A DNA stretch of 64,000 nucleotides from an uncultured Methylobacillus sp. (GTDB taxonomy: Bacteria; Pseudomonadota; Gammaproteobacteria; Burkholderiales; Methylophilaceae). Below the pieces are notes generated by a model. That model was not told where the DNA came from. It did no database searches and worked only from the letters and a program-made list of their open reading frames with translations. Shown here piece after piece: positions 43,188 through 52,281 of this stretch. The stretch lies in assembly GCA_903824575.1 (NCBI GenBank), contig CAIJXJ010000106.1, positions 1 through 64,000 of the forward strand. The letters run 5' to 3'. A program made the translations under genes and the position numbers. Positions within the stretch are counted from its first letter, which is position 1. Every line of letters starts with the position of its first letter.

Positions 43188-44474
43188 TTACTGAATCATG
43201 CCGGCACCGACGGTCATATTGGTGAAGTCATCGATGACGATGAAGCCACCGGTGGCTCGGTTGTTAGCGTAGGCATCACAGGCGATGGGTTTCAGCAGCT
43301 TGAGGCTGACACGGCCGATCTCGTTCATCTTGAGCTCAATGGGTGCCGCGATGTGCTCCAGGGAGTTGATGTCCACGCGTTCGTCAAGCGAGGTCACCAT
43401 CGCCTTGATCGTGGTACTGGCATGCTTGATCAGGTATTTTTTGCCTGGCGTGAGCGGTGTCTCGTGCATCCAGCACAGCATGGCAGACAGTTCCTTTTCA
43501 ACACGCGGCAGATTGTTCGAATGCGTGATCATGTCGCCACGCGAGATGTCGCGTTCGTCGGTCAGGGTCAGGGTGACCGACATCGGCGCAAAGGCGCGCT
43601 GCAAACTGCCATCGAAGGTCACGATTTCCTTGATGTGGGAGGTGAGGCCGGAGGGCAGTACGGTGACATGATCGCCGACCTTTACCGAGCCCGATTCGAT
43701 GCGCCCCATGTAGCCGCGGAAGTCATGCAGTTCCTCGGTCTGCGGGCGTGACACGTATTGCACCGGAAAACGGAAGTCCCGAGCATTGATCTTGCCGGTG
43801 ACCGGGGCGGTTTCCAGTTTTTCTAGTAGCGTCTGACCTTGATACCACGGCAGCTGTGTCCCTCGCGTGACCACCATGTCGCCTTCCAGTGCGGACATGG
43901 GAATGAAAGTGAGTTCGCCGCCGATCAAGCCCAGGTTGGTATAGAAATCGGTAAAATCCTGGCGAATCTGCTTGAATACTGTTTCCGAGTAATCCACCAG
44001 ATCCATCTTGTTGATGGCAACCACGATATGCGGGATGCCTAACAGACGTGAAATATAAGCGTGGCGGCGGGATTGCGTCAGCACGCCCTTGCGCGCATCA
44101 ATCAGTATGATCGCGAGATGCGCGGTGGACGCGCCGGTCACCATGTTGCGCGTGTATTGTTCATGCCCCGGGGTATCGGCAATGATGAATTTGCGCTTTG
44201 GCGTGGCGAAATAGCGATAGGCGACATCGATGGTGATGCCCTGTTCACGTTCGGCCTGCAGGCCATCAGTCAGGAGCGCCAGATGCGCGCCCTTTGCACC
44301 TTTTTTGTCTTCCACCCCCATCGCGGCGTCGAGTTGGTCTTCGAATACGCCCTTGGTGTCGACCAGCAGGCGCCCGATCAGGGTGGACTTGCCGTCATCC
44401 ACACTGCCGGCAGTGGTGAAGCGTAGCAGGGCGGTTTCAACGGCGGAAAAAAGTTCTTTGTCTAATGTGTTCAT
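43188..44474 (-). CDS. cysN: Sulfate adenylyltransferase large subunit, GTPase
   Basis: A 428-residue GTPase subunit of ATP sulfurylase. GSVDDGKSTLIGRLL is the P-loop, DTPGHEQYTRNM the G3 box and NKMDLVD the G4 box, then two beta-barrel domains. It has no APS kinase (CysC) extension, in line with direct APS reduction by the neighbouring cysH. I chose the ATG at 44474 (MNTLDKELF). It is separated from cysD by a 95-base gap that holds a dispersed repeat, unusual for a pair that normally abuts. Confidence 0.95.
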   Translation of the reverse strand: MNTLDKELFSAVETALLRFTTAGSVDDGKSTLIGRLLVDTKGVFEDQLDAAMGVEDKKGAKGAHLALLTDGLQAEREQGITIDVAYRYFATPKRKFIIADTPGHEQYTRNMVTGASTAHLAIILIDARKGVLTQSRRHAYISRLLGIPHIVVAINKMDLVDYSETVFKQIRQDFTDFYTNLGLIGGELTFIPMSALEGDMVVTRGTQLPWYQGQTLLEKLETAPVTGKINARDFRFPVQYVSRPQTEELHDFRGYMGRIESGSVKVGDHVTVLPSGLTSHIKEIVTFDGSLQRAFAPMSVTLTLTDERDISRGDMITHSNNLPRVEKELSAMLCWMHETPLTPGKKYLIKHASTTIKAMVTSLDERVDINSLEHIAAPIELKMNEIGRVSLKLLKPIACDAYANNRATGGFIVIDDFTNMTVGAGMIQ

Positions 44475-44490
44475 TTCATTTAACTCAACA

Positions 44491-44558
44491 GTAGGGCGCA
44501 ATAAGTATTGCGCATTGCGCCGGGAGGTTGCATGGGCGCAATAAAGATTGCGCCCTAC
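44491..44558. repeat. GTAGGGCGCAAT repeat between cysD and cysN
   Basis: Terminal inverted repeats GTAGGGCGCAAT (44491-44502) and ATTGCGCCCTAC (44547-44558), 12 of 12. Inside the left end is a mini-palindrome GCGCAATA-AG-TATTGCGC. A related single element lies at 48600-48630 upstream of cysI. Confidence 0.82.
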
Positions 44559-44569
44559 GAGCTCTGTGG

Positions 44570-45472
44570 CTAGAAATAGCCTTCTTTTTTCTTGTCTTCC
44601 ATGGAATTGCTGCCATGGTCGATGATTCGGGTTTCGCGTTCGCTACGGGTGGCAATGGCCGACTCGGCGACGATTTCCTCGATGCTGTTGGCCGAGGAAT
44701 AGACAGCGCCGGTACAGGGTGAACAGCCTAAGGTGCGGTAGCGACACATGACGGGTTCCGGTACTTCACCCGGTTTGAGATTGCCGGCATCATCCGCCGG
44801 GATCAGCATGGCGCCGCGTTTGACCATCATGCGCTCCTTTGCATAATAGAGCGGCACGATGGGGATGTTCTCCTGCCGGATGTATTGCCAGATGTCCATC
44901 TCGGTCCAGTTTGAAATCGGGAATACGCGGATCGATTCGCCTTCGTGCATGCGGCAGTTGTAGAGATCCCAAAGCTCAGGGCGCTGGCTCTTGGGGTCCC
45001 ACTGACCGAACTCGTCACGGAAGGAGAAGATGCGTTCCTTGGCGCGCGAGCGTTCCTCGTCACGGCGGGCCCCTCCCATGGCGGCATCAAAACCACCGGC
45101 CTCCAGAGCGTCAAGCAGGGCCTTGGTCTTCAACGCGCCGCAGCAGCGCGCCACGCCCAGCTTGAGGGGGTGCGCACCCTGTTTAATGGCTTCCTCGTTG
45201 CGGTAAACGATCAGTTTGGCGCCGACTTCTTTTGTGATCCAGTCACGGAATTCGTACATTTCGCGGAATTTGAAGCCGGTATCGACATGCAGCAGGGAAA
45301 ACGGCAAGGGCCCTGGATGGAATGCCTTTCTCGCCAGATGCAGCATGACGCTGGAATCCTTGCCGACGGAATAGAGCATCACCGGGTTGCGGAATTCGGC
45401 CACTACCTCACGCATGATGTGGATGGCTTCGGCTTCCAGGGTTTGCAGATGGGTCAGTGTCGATGTGGTCAT
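44570..45472 (-). CDS. cysD: Sulfate adenylyltransferase small subunit
   Basis: A 300-residue adenylyl-transfer subunit of ATP sulfurylase (PAPS reductase-like fold). The ATP pyrophosphatase loop is [18 protein letters not shown], followed by [13 protein letters not shown] and the conserved [11 protein letters not shown] and [14 protein letters not shown]. Length is the usual 300. It forms the CysDN complex that makes APS from sulfate and ATP. It stands 89 bases after cysH, with short direct repeats in the gap. Confidence 0.97.
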   Translation of the reverse strand: MTTSTLTHLQTLEAEAIHIMREVVAEFRNPVMLYSVGKDSSVMLHLARKAFHPGPLPFSLLHVDTGFKFREMYEFRDWITKEVGAKLIVYRNEEAIKQGAHPLKLGVARCCGALKTKALLDALEAGGFDAAMGGARRDEERSRAKERIFSFRDEFGQWDPKSQRPELWDLYNCRMHEGESIRVFPISNWTEMDIWQYIRQENIPIVPLYYAKERMMVKRGAMLIPADDAGNLKPGEVPEPVMCRYRTLGCSPCTGAVYSSANSIEEIVAESAIATRSERETRIIDHGSNSMEDKKKEGYF

Positions 45473-45475
45473 TGG

Positions 45476-45570
45476 TTAGTCGTTAAAATTCAGTCATTAG
45501 TCGTTAGTTGCTAGTCGTTAGTTGCAAGTCGCCGGTGTTGGTTTTAACTTAAAACTAACGACTATTTTTT
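45476..45570. repeat. TAGTCGTTAGTT short repeats between cysH and cysD
   Basis: Three direct copies of TTAGTCGTTA or TAGTCGTTAGTTGC (about 45476, 45497 and 45512) and one inverted copy that overlaps the end of cysH (CTAACGACTA, 45555-45564). It is a small tandem and inverted cluster of a dispersed word. Confidence 0.65.
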
Positions 45571-46248
45571 TACATGCAGGCCGCATTCGCGCCCCGCTTC
45601 GTCTTCCCACCACCAGCGGCCGGCGCGGACATCTTCGCCGAGTGCGATGCTGCGCGTGCAGGGGGCGCAGCCGATGCTGGGGTAATGCTGATCATGCAGC
45701 GCATTATACGGCACGGCGTTTGCATGGATATATTCCCACACTTCATTGATCGTCCACTCGGCCAGCGGGTTGAACTTCTGCAAGCTGTGGGCTTCATCAA
45801 ATTCCTGGATTTCCATGTTGGCGCGGGTCACGGCTTGTTGCCGGCGCATGCCGGTGATCCAGGCGGCTTGGCCTGCCAGCGCGCGCTTCAATGGCTCCAC
45901 CTTGCGGACGCTACAACAGGACTTACGAAATTCCACGCTTTGATAGAAGGCGTTGATGCCGTTGCTATCCACATAGCGTTGTATGTCCTCTGTCTGCGGG
46001 TAGAACACCCGGAAGGTGACCGTCTGGCCATAGGTTTCCTGTGCTCGGGCCAGCAAGTCATAGGTTTCGGGGTTGAGGCGGCCGGTGTCGAGTGAAAAGA
46101 TGCCGATGGCGGGCGCGTGCTTTGCAATCAGATCGGTCAGCACCATGTCTTCTGCCCCCAGGCTGCTGGCGAAGCTGGCCGGACTAAATTCGTCTTGGAT
46201 GCGTTGCAACAACAATGCTGCCGCTTCAATTTTTGCATTCGGTGACAT
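45562..46248 (-). CDS. cysH: Adenylyl-sulfate reductase, Fe-S type
   Basis: A 228-residue reductase of the APS type. The iron-sulfur cysteines are present (SCCSVRKVEPL and GCAPCTR), with the catalytic cysteine in ECGLHVKK at the end. SSLGAEDMVL is the adenylate loop. The four-cysteine set tells APS reductase from PAPS reductase, so no APS kinase is needed and none is in the operon. The start overlaps the stop of the DUF934 gene by one base. Confidence 0.95.
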   Translation of the reverse strand: MSPNAKIEAAALLLQRIQDEFSPASFASSLGAEDMVLTDLIAKHAPAIGIFSLDTGRLNPETYDLLARAQETYGQTVTFRVFYPQTEDIQRYVDSNGINAFYQSVEFRKSCCSVRKVEPLKRALAGQAAWITGMRRQQAVTRANMEIQEFDEAHSLQKFNPLAEWTINEVWEYIHANAVPYNALHDQHYPSIGCAPCTRSIALGEDVRAGRWWWEDEAGRECGLHVKK

Positions 46249-46913
46249 CAGTCCACCTCGTCATCGTGCGTGGGTTCCGTCTTGCTGTGTGCCAGAGCAT
46301 GGTGGCCGACGCGGGGGTAGCGGCGCCAGACTGGCAGCGGATTGTCCACCGAACCCTGATACGGTTCGGAAAAGTCACGCAGGCTGGCAAGAGCATCCTC
46401 GGTGGAGCGATCTGCGCGCAGGGAAAAGGCGTCGAAGCCGCAGCGTTTCATGAAATACAACTGGTCGCGCAGCACGTCGCCGATCGCCCGTAGCTCATGG
46501 CGATAGTGGTGGCGGGTTCTTAGTTGTACTGCCAGGGAAAAGCCGCGGCCATCGGCAAAGCGCGGAAAATTGATGCCGATGACGGGGAGACTGTTGATGT
46601 CGGACACGCTTGCCAACAAATGTTCCAGCAGTTCATAGCTTTCCAGCCAGATGCCAATTTCGCCGCGTGCGGCACGGCTGGCTAGTTCATCCTTGCGCGC
46701 CTGCCACAGGGTGAGCGGGACGATGACGTTGCCGGTGGCCGGAATCACTGCAGTTTGAAGTTGTTCCTGTGTCGCGGCGGGCTCTCCGGTAACCTTGAAG
46801 ATTACCACCTTGCCGGCCTGCTTGCGCACCGTGTCTTCGGCTGGCGCGGGCAGGCTTACCAGCGTCCAGGGGTCGGCGGCAATGCCGTTGTGCTTGATGA
46901 GATTGGACATCAC
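46248..46913 (-). CDS. DUF934 protein of the sulfite-reductase operon
   Basis: A 221-residue protein of the DUF934 family (annotated oxidoreductase or CysX-like in some genomes), nearly always next to cysI in betaproteobacteria. The core GINFPRFADGRGFSLAVQLRTRH and the ELRAIGDVLRDQLYFMKRCGFDAF segment are the family signatures. Its start overlaps the end of cysI by 4 bases and its end abuts cysH, so it is translated with both. The biochemical role is not known. Confidence 0.92.
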   Translation of the reverse strand: MMSNLIKHNGIAADPWTLVSLPAPAEDTVRKQAGKVVIFKVTGEPAATQEQLQTAVIPATGNVIVPLTLWQARKDELASRAARGEIGIWLESYELLEHLLASVSDINSLPVIGINFPRFADGRGFSLAVQLRTRHHYRHELRAIGDVLRDQLYFMKRCGFDAFSLRADRSTEDALASLRDFSEPYQGSVDNPLPVWRRYPRVGHHALAHSKTEPTHDDEVD

Positions 46914-48571
46914 GCCACCTCCTTCGCGTAAACTTGATTTTTGAACGGCGCGATGCCGATGCGGCCAAAGGTGTCGATAAAGTGTTCTTCTGCGGTGCGC
47001 TCTGCGATATAGGTTTCAATCAGCTTCGCCACCACCTCAGGGACTTCTTCTGCAGCAAAGGAGGGGCCGATCACCTTGCCGATGTTGGCGTTCGATCCTT
47101 GCTGGCCGCCTACGGTGATCTGGTACCACTCAGATCCATCCTTGTCCACGCCAAGTACGCCGATATGGCCGACATGGTGGTGGCCACAGGAGTTCATGCA
47201 ACCGGAGATGTTGAGTTCGATGTCGCCGATGTCATGCAAATAATCCAAGTCATCGAATTTCTTCTGGATGGCGGTAGCGATTGGGATACTCTTGGCGTTG
47301 GCGAGCGAACAGAAATCCCCGCCCGGGCAACAGATGATGTCGGTTAAGAGGCCGATGTTAGGCGTCGCCAGGCCATGCTGGCAGGCAGCCTGCCATACCG
47401 CATGGAGATCGCTCAGTTTGACATCTGCCAGAATGACATTCTGCTCATGCGATACGCGCAACTCGCCGAAGGAGTAGCGCTCGGCCAGTTCGGCCATAGC
47501 ATCCAGTTGTGCAGAACTGGCGTCGCCTGGAGCGATGCCGGTAGGTTTGAGAGAAAAGGTGACGGCACGGTAGCCTGGGATCTTGTGGCCATGCACGTTA
47601 CGTCTGGCCCAGGCGGCGAAGGATGGCTCGGCAATTTTTGCGGCCTCGAAACTCGCATCTTGGTCCGTCAGGGTGCTGTGGCGGTTGGTCGTGAAGAAGC
47701 TCGCTACGCGGTCGTATTCGTTTTGTGTGATGGTGCTGGGGCCATCCTTGTGCAGCGCCCACTCGGCCTCAACCTGGCGTGCAAATTCTTCTGCGCCCAG
47801 GGCCTTCACCAAGATCTTGATGCGTGCCTTGTAGGCGTTGTCGCGACGACCGTACAGGTTGTAAATGCGCAAGATGGCCTCGCAGTAGGTCAGCGCATGC
47901 TGCCATTCGAGATGCTCACGAATTACAGTGCCGAGAATCGGCGTGCGACCAAGGCCACCACCCACCCATACGCGGATGGCGAGCCGGCTGGCGGCATCCA
48001 GATAAAATTCCAGTCCGATGTCGTGCGCCTGCACCAGCGCGCGGTCCTGTTTCGAACCGCTGACCGCCAGCTTGAATTTGCGCGGCAGACCCGCAAACTC
48101 GGGGTGGAAACTGCTCCATTGGCGCAGGATTTCTATCATTGGTCGCGGATCAATGATCTCGTCAGGCGCGATGCCCGCAAACTGGTCTGTGGTAATTGCA
48201 CGGATGCAGCTTCCCGAGGTCTGGATGGCATGCATCTGAACCGTTGCGAGTTCGGCCAGGATATCGGGTACGTCTTCGAGTTTAGGCCAGTTGAGCTGCA
48301 GATTCTGGCGCGTGCTGAAATGGCCATAGCCCTTGTCATAGCGACGGGTGATGTCGGCGAGCTTGTGTAATTGACGCGAATTCATCAGGCCGTAAGGCAC
48401 GGCGATGCGAAGCATGGGGGCATGGCGCTGGATGTAAAGACCATTCTGCAAGCGTAGCGGCCGATATTCGTCATCGGTCAGTTCACCTGCCAGGTAGCGG
48501 CGCGTCTGGTCGCGATATTGCGCGACCCGTTCGTCGATCAGGCGCTGGTCAATGTCGTCGTAGATATACAT
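46910..48571 (-). CDS. cysI: Nitrite/sulfite reductase hemoprotein
   Basis: A 553-residue siroheme and Fe4S4 reductase with duplicated ferredoxin-like domains. The cluster cysteines are in IICCPGGDFCSLANA and SGCMNSCGHHHVGHIG. N-terminal YGHFSTRQNLQLNW and the ISTDQFAGIA-like segment are typical of the ferredoxin- or NADPH-linked CysI class. It reduces sulfite to sulfide in assimilation. I chose the ATG at 48571 (MYIYDDIDQRL), with AAAGG about 8 bases upstream, over an earlier in-frame start. It is the first gene of the cysI–DUF934–cysH–cysD–cysN string. Confidence 0.95.
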   Translation of the reverse strand: MYIYDDIDQRLIDERVAQYRDQTRRYLAGELTDDEYRPLRLQNGLYIQRHAPMLRIAVPYGLMNSRQLHKLADITRRYDKGYGHFSTRQNLQLNWPKLEDVPDILAELATVQMHAIQTSGSCIRAITTDQFAGIAPDEIIDPRPMIEILRQWSSFHPEFAGLPRKFKLAVSGSKQDRALVQAHDIGLEFYLDAASRLAIRVWVGGGLGRTPILGTVIREHLEWQHALTYCEAILRIYNLYGRRDNAYKARIKILVKALGAEEFARQVEAEWALHKDGPSTITQNEYDRVASFFTTNRHSTLTDQDASFEAAKIAEPSFAAWARRNVHGHKIPGYRAVTFSLKPTGIAPGDASSAQLDAMAELAERYSFGELRVSHEQNVILADVKLSDLHAVWQAACQHGLATPNIGLLTDIICCPGGDFCSLANAKSIPIATAIQKKFDDLDYLHDIGDIELNISGCMNSCGHHHVGHIGVLGVDKDGSEWYQITVGGQQGSNANIGKVIGPSFAAEEVPEVVAKLIETYIAERTAEEHFIDTFGRIGIAPFKNQVYAKEVA

Positions 48572-48599
48572 GTTAAAACCTTTAAAAATTAGCAGCAGT

Positions 48600-48630
48600 G
48601 TAGGGCGCAATAACCGCAGGACATTGCGCC
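48600..48630. repeat. GTAGGGCGCAAT-type repeat upstream of cysI
   Basis: GTAGGGCGCAATAACCGCAG then ATTGCGCC; inverted arms GGCGCAAT and ATTGCGCC. Related to the element at 44491-44558. It lies between the TSUP permease gene and cysI and may modulate readthrough. Confidence 0.75.
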
Positions 48631-48679
48631 GTACTTATTGCACCTTGCATGGCTATCAGTTAATCGCTGATAGTGGTGT

Positions 48680-49462
48680 TCACAAAACAAACTTGAATCC
48701 GATCAGCATCAGTACCGAGGCCAATACCGGTCGCAGATACTTTTCCGGAATTTTCGCACTGAAATGGCTGCCGAGCCATATGCCGGGCAAGGAACCGATC
48801 AGCAGGCTGCCTAGCAGGATGAAATTGACGTGTCCCAGTTGCCAGTGGCCGAAGCCAGCGATGGCGGTCAACGGGATGGCGTGCGCGAGATCGGTGCCGA
48901 CGATTTTCAGCGTGGGCAGGCGCGGGTAGAGGAACAGTAGCGCGACGGTACCCAGCGCGCCGGCGCCGACGGAAGACATGGTGACCAGGACGCCCAGGCA
49001 GAGACCAATGACGATGGTAGCTGGGGCCTGTAGATGGTGAAAACGTCCCGGGATGTGGGTTTCTTCGTAGCGGCCGGCCCTTTGCAATTGTGCTCGGAAG
49101 AATAGCGCCAGTGCGGTGAGGATCAGCGCGATGCCGAGCGAAAAGGTGATCAGGTGACTGATGTCTTTGCCAATTCTGGCGTAATGATCGAGCACAAACA
49201 GGGTGGCAATCGACGCCGGCAGACTGCCGGAGGCCAGCAGACCAACGATGCGCCATTCGACCGATTTGTGTTTGCCGTGATGTACGAATACACCGCCGCT
49301 CTTCGTGATGGCGGCAAACAGCAGGTCGGTGCCGACTGCCACGGAGGGCGTGAAGCCGAACAGGAACACCAGCAGCGGCGTCATCAAGGAACCGCCACCC
49401 ACCCCGGTGATGCCGACCAGGAGGCCGACCAGAAAACCGGAAAAAATGTAGCCTATGTCCAT
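48680..49462 (-). CDS. TSUP family permease linked to cys genes
   Basis: About 260 residues with roughly eight membrane helices. The duplicated motif GITGVGGGSLMTPLLVFLFG is at residues 15-34 and its partner VTMSSVGAGALGTVALLF in the second half. In betaproteobacteria such permeases beside cysI are thought to carry sulfate into, or sulfite out of, the cell. The ATG at 49462 (MDIGYIFSG) is preferred to a GTG 39 bases further up. It is divergent from cysB across a region with candidate CysB sites, which suggests sulfur control. Confidence 0.9.
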   Translation of the reverse strand: MDIGYIFSGFLVGLLVGITGVGGGSLMTPLLVFLFGFTPSVAVGTDLLFAAITKSGGVFVHHGKHKSVEWRIVGLLASGSLPASIATLFVLDHYARIGKDISHLITFSLGIALILTALALFFRAQLQRAGRYEETHIPGRFHHLQAPATIVIGLCLGVLVTMSSVGAGALGTVALLFLYPRLPTLKIVGTDLAHAIPLTAIAGFGHWQLGHVNFILLGSLLIGSLPGIWLGSHFSAKIPEKYLRPVLASVLMLIGFKFVL

Positions 49463-49502
49463 GCGGGGTGGTGATTTCTGATTAATAAAGAGAGTGCGCA
49501 CT

Positions 49503-49564
49503 ATAACAGCGTGTGGATTTTAATAAAAATACTATGTTATTCTAGATCCATAACCAACCGTTAT
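49503..49564. promoter_or_regulatory. ATAAC/GTTAT array, candidate CysB operators
   Basis: In the divergent gap are ATAAC at 49503, GTTAT-N9-ATAAC at 49536-49554, and GTTAT at 49560-49564. CysB sites are AT-rich with TTAT/ATAA half sites, so this could serve CysB control of the permease–cys genes and autoregulation. Confidence 0.5.
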
Positions 49565-49587
49565 ATCTAAATAAGCGAAGTGATCTT

Positions 49588-50514
49588 ATGAAACTGCACC
49601 AATTGCGCTACATCCGTGAAGTATCGAGGCAAGGACTCAATGTTTCCACCGCTGCAGAATTCCTGCACACTTCACAGCCCGGAGTGAGCAAACAGATCCA
49701 GTTGCTGGAAGAGGAACTCAACCTGCAAATCTTCCGGCGCAACGGTAAGCGTCTGGTGGGGGTGACCGATCCCGGTGTCGCCATTCTGGCGATGGCGGAG
49801 CGTGTGCTGCATGAAATGGAAAATATTCGCCGCGTTGGTGAGGAGTTTAGCCATGAGGATACCGGCAATCTGGTGATCGCCGCCACCCATACCCAGGCGC
49901 GCTATCGTTTGCCGGCTGCGGTCAAGAGTTTTATGGGGGCTTTTCCCAAAGTGCACCTGGGTATCCACCAGGGCAATCCTACACAGGTGTCCGAACAGGT
50001 GGTCAACGGCGAGGCGGACATCGGTCTTGCCACTGAAGCCATCAGTGGCTACCGCGAACTGGTGACTTTGCCCTGCTACCAGTGGAACCGTTGCGTGGTG
50101 GCGCCACTCGGACATCCGCTACTCGATGATCTGCCGCTGACCCTGGATAAAATCGCACGCTATCCGGTCGTGACCTATGACTTTGCCTTCGCCGGCGGCA
50201 GCATGGTCAATCGCATCTTCGCCGAGCATGGCCTTGAACTCAACGTGGCGCTCACCGCCATCGATTCCGACGTGATCAAAACTTATGTTGAACTGGGGTT
50301 GGGCGTTGGCCTGTTGGCTCAAATGGCCTATAACCCGGAGCGTGACCGCAACCTGGTGATGCTTGATGCCTCGCATCTGTTCCCGGCTAGCACCACCTAT
50401 CTGGGTATCCGCCGTGACGCTTACCTGCGCGGTTACCAGTACGAGTTCATTCGCGCCATCGCCCCGCATCTTGATCGGGTGGCGATAGATGCAGCATTCA
50501 GGATCCACTCCTGA
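49588..50514 (+). CDS. cysB: CysB-type LysR regulator
   Basis: A 308-residue LysR family activator. The helix-turn-helix is MKLHQLRYIREVSRQGLNVS then AAEFLHTSQPGVSKQIQLLEEEL; the effector domain has THTQARYRLP, the CysB signature, and AIDSDVIKTYVELGLGVGLLA. CysB senses O-acetylserine or sulfide and controls sulfate assimilation. It is divergent from the TSUP permease and the whole cys operon, which fits. Cbl is a close relative; the position supports CysB. Confidence 0.94.
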   Translation: MKLHQLRYIREVSRQGLNVSTAAEFLHTSQPGVSKQIQLLEEELNLQIFRRNGKRLVGVTDPGVAILAMAERVLHEMENIRRVGEEFSHEDTGNLVIAATHTQARYRLPAAVKSFMGAFPKVHLGIHQGNPTQVSEQVVNGEADIGLATEAISGYRELVTLPCYQWNRCVVAPLGHPLLDDLPLTLDKIARYPVVTYDFAFAGGSMVNRIFAEHGLELNVALTAIDSDVIKTYVELGLGVGLLAQMAYNPERDRNLVMLDASHLFPASTTYLGIRRDAYLRGYQYEFIRAIAPHLDRVAIDAAFRIHS

Positions 50515-50730
50515 CCTGGCTGTCTTTGAAAATTCAGACTGCAAGCTTTCAACAGATCGACATTTACCGGGCGCGGTAAATAACGCTCAGAGCCAGTTTT
50601 TAGCGCTGGGTCAGGACGGGTTGAACCGACTCACAGCGCAAGCGCCCAAAAATTATCCCGGAGTCTTGGTATCTGGCTATACTGCAGACTACTGCCTGAC
50701 CTAGGCCATCGCAAAAGGGAAGGAATCGAC

Positions 50731-51297
50731 ATGACCTTGTTCATATTTTCCGGTGTCGTCGTTATCACTTTGATCTACGCTATCAGCCTGTATAACAATC
50801 TGGTGACGGTCAAGTATGCGGTTGCCAAGGCTTGGGCTAACATCGATGTTCTGCTCAAGCAGCGTCATGACGAATTGCCCAAGTTGGTCGAGGTGTGCAA
50901 GCAATATAAGCAGTTTGAACAGGCCACCTTGCAGAAGATCATCGAGGCGCGTTCACAGGTGCAGGCTGCAGGGGAGCGCCAGGATATGGGGGCATTCGGG
51001 CAGGCGGAGGGACTGTTGCGAGCCGGTTTGGGCAAAATTTTCGCGGTCGCGGAGGCTTATCCGGAACTGAAGGCGGATGAGAACTTCATGCAGTTGCAGA
51101 ACCGGATCAGTTCGCTTGAAAACGGCATCGCCGACCGTCGTGAATTCTATAATGACGCAGTGAACATCAACAACGTTCAGATTGAAGTGTTTCCTGCCAG
51201 CATCATCGCCAGGATTTTCGGTTTTGAGGACAAGCCTCTGCTTGAATTTTCATCGGCAGAAAAGTCGGATGTGGATATCAAGCAACTGTTTGAATGA
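50731..51297 (+). CDS. lemA: LemA family protein
   Basis: A 188-residue protein with an N-terminal membrane helix (residues 3-20) and the LemA helical bundle: YNNLVTVKYAVAKAWANIDVLLKQRHDELPKL, then QNRISSLENGIADRREFYND. GGAAGGA lies before the ATG. LemA proteins often sit with a GIDE-domain or TPM partner; the next gene is of the GIDE kind, 69 bases on. Role in the envelope unknown. Confidence 0.94.
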   Translation: MTLFIFSGVVVITLIYAISLYNNLVTVKYAVAKAWANIDVLLKQRHDELPKLVEVCKQYKQFEQATLQKIIEARSQVQAAGERQDMGAFGQAEGLLRAGLGKIFAVAEAYPELKADENFMQLQNRISSLENGIADRREFYNDAVNINNVQIEVFPASIIARIFGFEDKPLLEFSSAEKSDVDIKQLFE

Positions 51298-51366
51298 ATT
51301 GGCATTTAATGTTGCCTGTCCGACTTCTCCCGGCGGGCGGATAGGGGTGGCAGGCCCCACCTTATC

Positions 51367-52275
51367 ATGAACCCCTTGAAGGACTGGCTGCGGCGTGAGT
51401 ATGCACAATGGCTCACCTCGGGTGCACAGTTGTTGCTGCTGTTTATCGGCATTCGTCTTAATTCACGCAGTGGCTGGTTGTATTGCCTCGCCGTGATTGC
51501 TCTCTTCAGCATCATGGCCTGGCTGTCGGCGTTATACCGGCTACGCTCCATTCGCAACACGCCGGTCTCGAAGATCGCGTCTGCTGCTCAAGGCTATGTT
51601 GATGTCATCGGTCATGGTCAGCCCTACTGCGACCTTCCCTTGCTCAGTCAGTTGCGGCGGCGTCCGTGCTTGTGGTGTCGCTTCACGGTCGAGAAACGCG
51701 TCGACAATGACTGGAAAACCGTGGACAGTGGCGAAACTTTCGATTCTTTTATTCTGCGTGACGACAGTGGTGAGTGTGTGATTGACCCGGAGCATGCCGA
51801 GATCATCACCGGGCATTACGATCAATGGTGTGAGGATAACCAGCGTTTCACCGAGTGGAAACTGCTGGAGAATGACCTGCTCCACGTCATAGGACAGTTT
51901 CGCACGCGGGGCGGCAACAGCACGGAATTCAATTTGCACGAGGAAATGGGCGCCCTGTTGGCAGAGTGGAAGCGTGACATGCCGACCCTGTTAGCCCGCT
52001 TCGACCTGAACCAGGACGGCGAACTGGACCTGAATGAATGGTCTCTTGTCAGGCAGGCCGCCAGACGTGAGGTGGAGAGAATGATGCGTGAGGCCAAGGC
52101 ACAGCCTGACATACATACCATCAGTCAGCCCCCGAATGGTCAATTCTATTTAATCAGCAACCTGACACAGCAGCGGCTGTCACGCCGCTACCTGCTGTGG
52201 GCCTGGGGGCACCTGGTGATTTTCTTCGGGTCTTTAGGCGGGTTTGGCTGGGTATTGCAGCACTTCCATCCATAA
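51367..52275 (+). CDS. GIDE-domain membrane protein with EF-hand motif
   Basis: A 302-residue protein. Two membrane helices lie near the start (LLLLFIGIRLNSRS and YCLAVIALFSIMAWLSALYRL) and one near the end (AWGHLVIFFGSLGGFGWVLQ). Between is a GIDE-type beta domain (PCLWCRFTVEKRVDNDWKTV, CVIDPEHAEIITGHYD). At about residues 216-228 an EF-hand loop DLNQDGELDLNEW stands out, which is not usual in GIDE proteins. Eukaryotic GIDE proteins carry a RING ligase; none is here. It is paired with lemA and may form an envelope-stress or surface complex that senses calcium. Confidence 0.8.
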   Translation: MNPLKDWLRREYAQWLTSGAQLLLLFIGIRLNSRSGWLYCLAVIALFSIMAWLSALYRLRSIRNTPVSKIASAAQGYVDVIGHGQPYCDLPLLSQLRRRPCLWCRFTVEKRVDNDWKTVDSGETFDSFILRDDSGECVIDPEHAEIITGHYDQWCEDNQRFTEWKLLENDLLHVIGQFRTRGGNSTEFNLHEEMGALLAEWKRDMPTLLARFDLNQDGELDLNEWSLVRQAARREVERMMREAKAQPDIHTISQPPNGQFYLISNLTQQRLSRRYLLWAWGHLVIFFGSLGGFGWVLQHFHP

Positions 52276-52281
52276 GCCTGC

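Noticed and set aside
47375-48370. Long plus-strand open frame of 331 codons across cysI
   Set aside because: It is the antisense shadow of cysI, whose signatures and overlaps are clear; composition explains the open frame.
50570-50587. Hairpin TTTACC-gggcgc-GGTAAA upstream of lemA
   Set aside because: Short stem, no T run and no second copy seen; role not supportable.
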